From positions 1-45,806 of the forward strand of contig NZ_CAMLDX010000015.1 of assembly GCF_946478885.1 (NCBI RefSeq): a DNA stretch of 45,806 bases. Reading direction: 5' to 3'. This document shows, in pieces, positions 45,752-45,806 of this stretch; the first letter of the stretch is position 1; every line of letters starts with the position of its first letter. Position numbers and translations under genes: made by a program. Source of the stretch: an uncultured Bacillus sp. (GTDB lineage Bacteria > Bacillota > Bacilli > Bacillales_B > DSM-18226). Under the pieces are notes generated by a model. That model did no database searches and had not been told where the DNA came from. It worked only from the letters and a program-made list of their open reading frames with translations.

Positions 45752-45806
45752 ATGAACATCACGATATATGATGTGGCAAGAGAAGCAAATGTATCCATGG
45801 CAACTG
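45752..45806 (+). CDS. ccpA: Catabolite control protein A, 3' part outside window
   Basis: Only 18 codons are visible: MNITIYDVAREANVSMAT. This is the start of a LacI-type helix-turn-helix and matches CcpA, the global carbon catabolite regulator of Bacillaceae, almost exactly. Position after aroA is as in B. subtilis. Ribosome binding site AAAGGAGTG lies at the right distance. The name rests on these residues and on gene order. Confidence 0.9.
   Translation, partial: MNITIYDVAREANVSMAT

Noticed and set aside
1..45806. CRISPR arrays, tRNA or rRNA genes, prophage or insertion sequences
   Set aside because: No regularly spaced repeats, cloverleaf sequences, integrases or transposases were seen.

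Overview
The window is chromosomal core DNA of a low-GC, endospore-forming Bacillaceae species. The gene order metK-asnB-ytoA-ytpA-ytpB-ytqA/B-leuS, ytfP-ytgP-ytzG-ytzE-pepV-ytlP-ytlQ-amyX-ytmP-ytzH-trmB-ytnP-ytzB-ytoP-ytpP-ytpQ-sftA-murC-ytxG-ytxH-aroA-ccpA follows the Bacillus subtilis ytm/ytp region closely, from memory of that genome. Frequent TTG/GTG starts with strong Shine-Dalgarno sequences, a T-box leader, a CodY-like box and a Cse60-like sporulation protein fit this. The species is not B. subtilis: a complete branched-chain amino acid ABC importer is present, ytnA, ytlR, ytpR and ytxJ are missing from their expected places, and there is an extra FtsA-like gene. Both ends cut genes (metK on the left, ccpA on the right).

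Layout. 1-9 kb: SAM synthetase, asparagine synthetase, a membrane-anchored C39-like cysteine peptidase convergent with asnB, a gamma-carbonic-anhydrase-like protein, the ytpA/ytpB pair (lysophospholipase and C35 terpene cyclase), a radical-SAM/methyltransferase pair linked to tRNA wobble-uridine modification, and two small proteins. 9-14 kb: a DUF485/ActP-type symporter pair, then leuS behind a T-box with a CUC specifier. 14-19 kb: livJ-livH-livM-livG-livF on the minus strand, with a candidate CodY-overlapped promoter and a stem-loop after the binding-protein gene. An imperfect inverted repeat resembling a small repetitive element lies between leuS and livF. 19-24 kb: cse60-like, ytfP, ytgP (murJ), a Gln/Arg-rich coiled-coil protein, ytzG and ytzE. 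24-33 kb: pepV, thpR, ytlQ-like, amyX, ytmP, ytzH, trmB, ytnP and ytzB. 33-41.9 kb: a 52-residue hydrophobic peptide gene, ytoP, ytpP, ytpQ, sftA, murC, ytxG and ytxH. 42-45.8 kb: a 717-residue FtsA/PilM-like actin-fold protein with a long repetitive C-terminal extension, aroA and the start of ccpA.

Themes. Leucine is handled twice side by side: charging by leuS under T-box control, and uptake by Liv under probable CodY control. Cell-envelope and division functions recur (murJ, murC, sftA, the FtsA-like protein). There is no rRNA, tRNA, CRISPR array, prophage or insertion sequence. The least explained items are the FtsA-like fusion, the C39 peptidase, the coiled-coil protein, the tiny membrane peptide and the repeat element next to leuS.
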